Below are positions 63,279 through 64,000 of a stretch of DNA of 64,000 bases, piece after piece. The notes beneath the pieces were generated by a model. The model saw only the letters and a list, made by a program, of their open reading frames with translations. It was not told where the DNA came from and made no database searches. The stretch spans positions 1,274,379 through 1,338,378 of the forward strand of contig PSQN01000013.1 of NCBI GenBank assembly GCA_002989075.1, read 5' to 3'. Positions within the stretch are counted from its first letter, which is position 1. Every line of letters starts with the position of its first letter. Both the position numbers and the translations under genes were made by a program. Origin of the DNA: Arthonia radiata. Lineage: Eukaryota > Ascomycota > Arthoniomycetes > Arthoniales > Arthoniaceae.

Positions 63279-64000
63279 GTTTGACCCTCTTTGACCGTAG
63301 TGCTGACTCTGAGCATTGGTTAAGAGCCATTGCGATTTTGAAGGGATCGCGCGAATCCGGCTGCCTGAAACACACACCTGGCGTGTCCGCCTTGCCGCCT
63401 GCCGGAGCGGCCCCTGTGGATAAAGGAGGCGGGGCGAGTCATGCATACGGGTGAAGATGAGCATTATTGTTGCCTGTCTTTTACACAACCATTGCATCGC
63501 AAGCACTGGTATAAGACTCAGCAATCCCTCCTGATGATTATCTTCATCATCATCGTCGCCTGTGCTTGTCCGGGGCTACCGGGGCTGCTGGGGACCGTTC
63601 CGGCTATAACCCCAGGCAGGCCTGCACTGGAGAAGGCAGACTTTAAGCGGCTTTGAAGCGTGCGATGTGTATGCATGTGCAGACATCTTGCGGCCTGCGA
63701 GTTGCGAATGGACTGCGCACGGGAGACGCTCTTAGCAATGCAGGTCTGCAGGGGCAGATTGAAAGGCACTTGACCCACACGGCTGACATGCGTACTCTGG
63801 TGACAATGCTATATTGGGTATGTTTCTCACTTGGACCGCAGTGAATGCAGCAGCAGGACCGACATACTAACGATCACCAGCGGCTGCGTCGTTGATTGCC
63901 ATATCAGTATTGTTCTGAGACGTTGGAGCCTGTCACGGAGGCCGGCGTCGAGGGAATTATCCCCACGTGTGTAACAGATTTCGGGCCGCTGCAGGTCGTC
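63279..64000. other. right-end region without a supported gene
   Basis: About 720 bases holding the presumed promoter of the membrane-protein gene. Short frames at 63441-63656 and 63653-63844 look like chance. A GC-rich stretch (about 63570-63630) has short imperfect repeats (CCGGGGCTACCGGGGCTGCTGG). Confidence 0.4.

Noticed and set aside
1-64000. LTR retroelements, LINEs or virus-like genes
   Set aside because: No reverse transcriptase, integrase, capsid-like frames or long terminal repeats were seen; only miniature DNA elements were found.

Overview
The window looks like nuclear DNA of a filamentous ascomycete (Pezizomycotina, probably Dothideomycetes). Genes carry short introns, mostly 49-60 nt, with GTAAGT-like donors and CTNAC-like branch sites. 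Housekeeping genes are clearly fungal: an alpha-tubulin of the tubB type, GPI2, ribulose-phosphate 3-epimerase, a choline/ethanolamine phosphotransferase, an ELMO/CED-12 protein and the RNA exonuclease Rex1. No rRNA, CRISPR or bacterial features are seen. The species was not identified and no database search was possible.

Layout. 0-5.8 kb: a decaying coiled-coil gene, GPI2 and a five-exon alpha-tubulin, all on the minus strand. 7.1-41.6 kb: the outstanding feature, a ~34.5 kb array of 27 small paralogous genes, all on the plus strand. They encode about 136-293 residues and share a degenerate F-box-like plan: an N-terminal L-P-x-E helix, a middle 'LA-x-VSR' helix and a C-terminal amphipathic helix. 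Inside the array sit two minus-strand genes of a second, unrelated paralogous family, one other small minus-strand ORF and at least three ~340 bp miniature transposons. One of these splits an otherwise intact array member. 41.7-50.7 kb: ELMO-domain gene (-), RPE1 (+), CDP-alcohol phosphotransferase (-), C2H2 zinc-finger factor (+). 51-64 kb: a probable DUF7587-like protein, a FLYWCH-like/alpha-beta-hydrolase fusion lacking the catalytic serine, a PD-(D/E)XK-like protein, a gene-poor repeat-bearing stretch (56.3-58.6 kb), a DUF3632-like protein, REX1 and a multi-pass membrane protein.

How it may work together. The flanks are ordinary conserved genes with unrelated housekeeping roles, so the array is an expansion between conserved loci. 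Co-orientation, neighbour similarity, shared short upstream motifs, subgroup-specific inserts and one freshly interrupted copy fit birth-and-death tandem duplication. The inferred role is a lineage-specific set of F-box-like adaptors with variable substrate-facing parts. The function is not shown by the sequence.

Limits: exon borders were read by eye from splice signals and frame continuity. Family names rest on remembered motifs, not searches.
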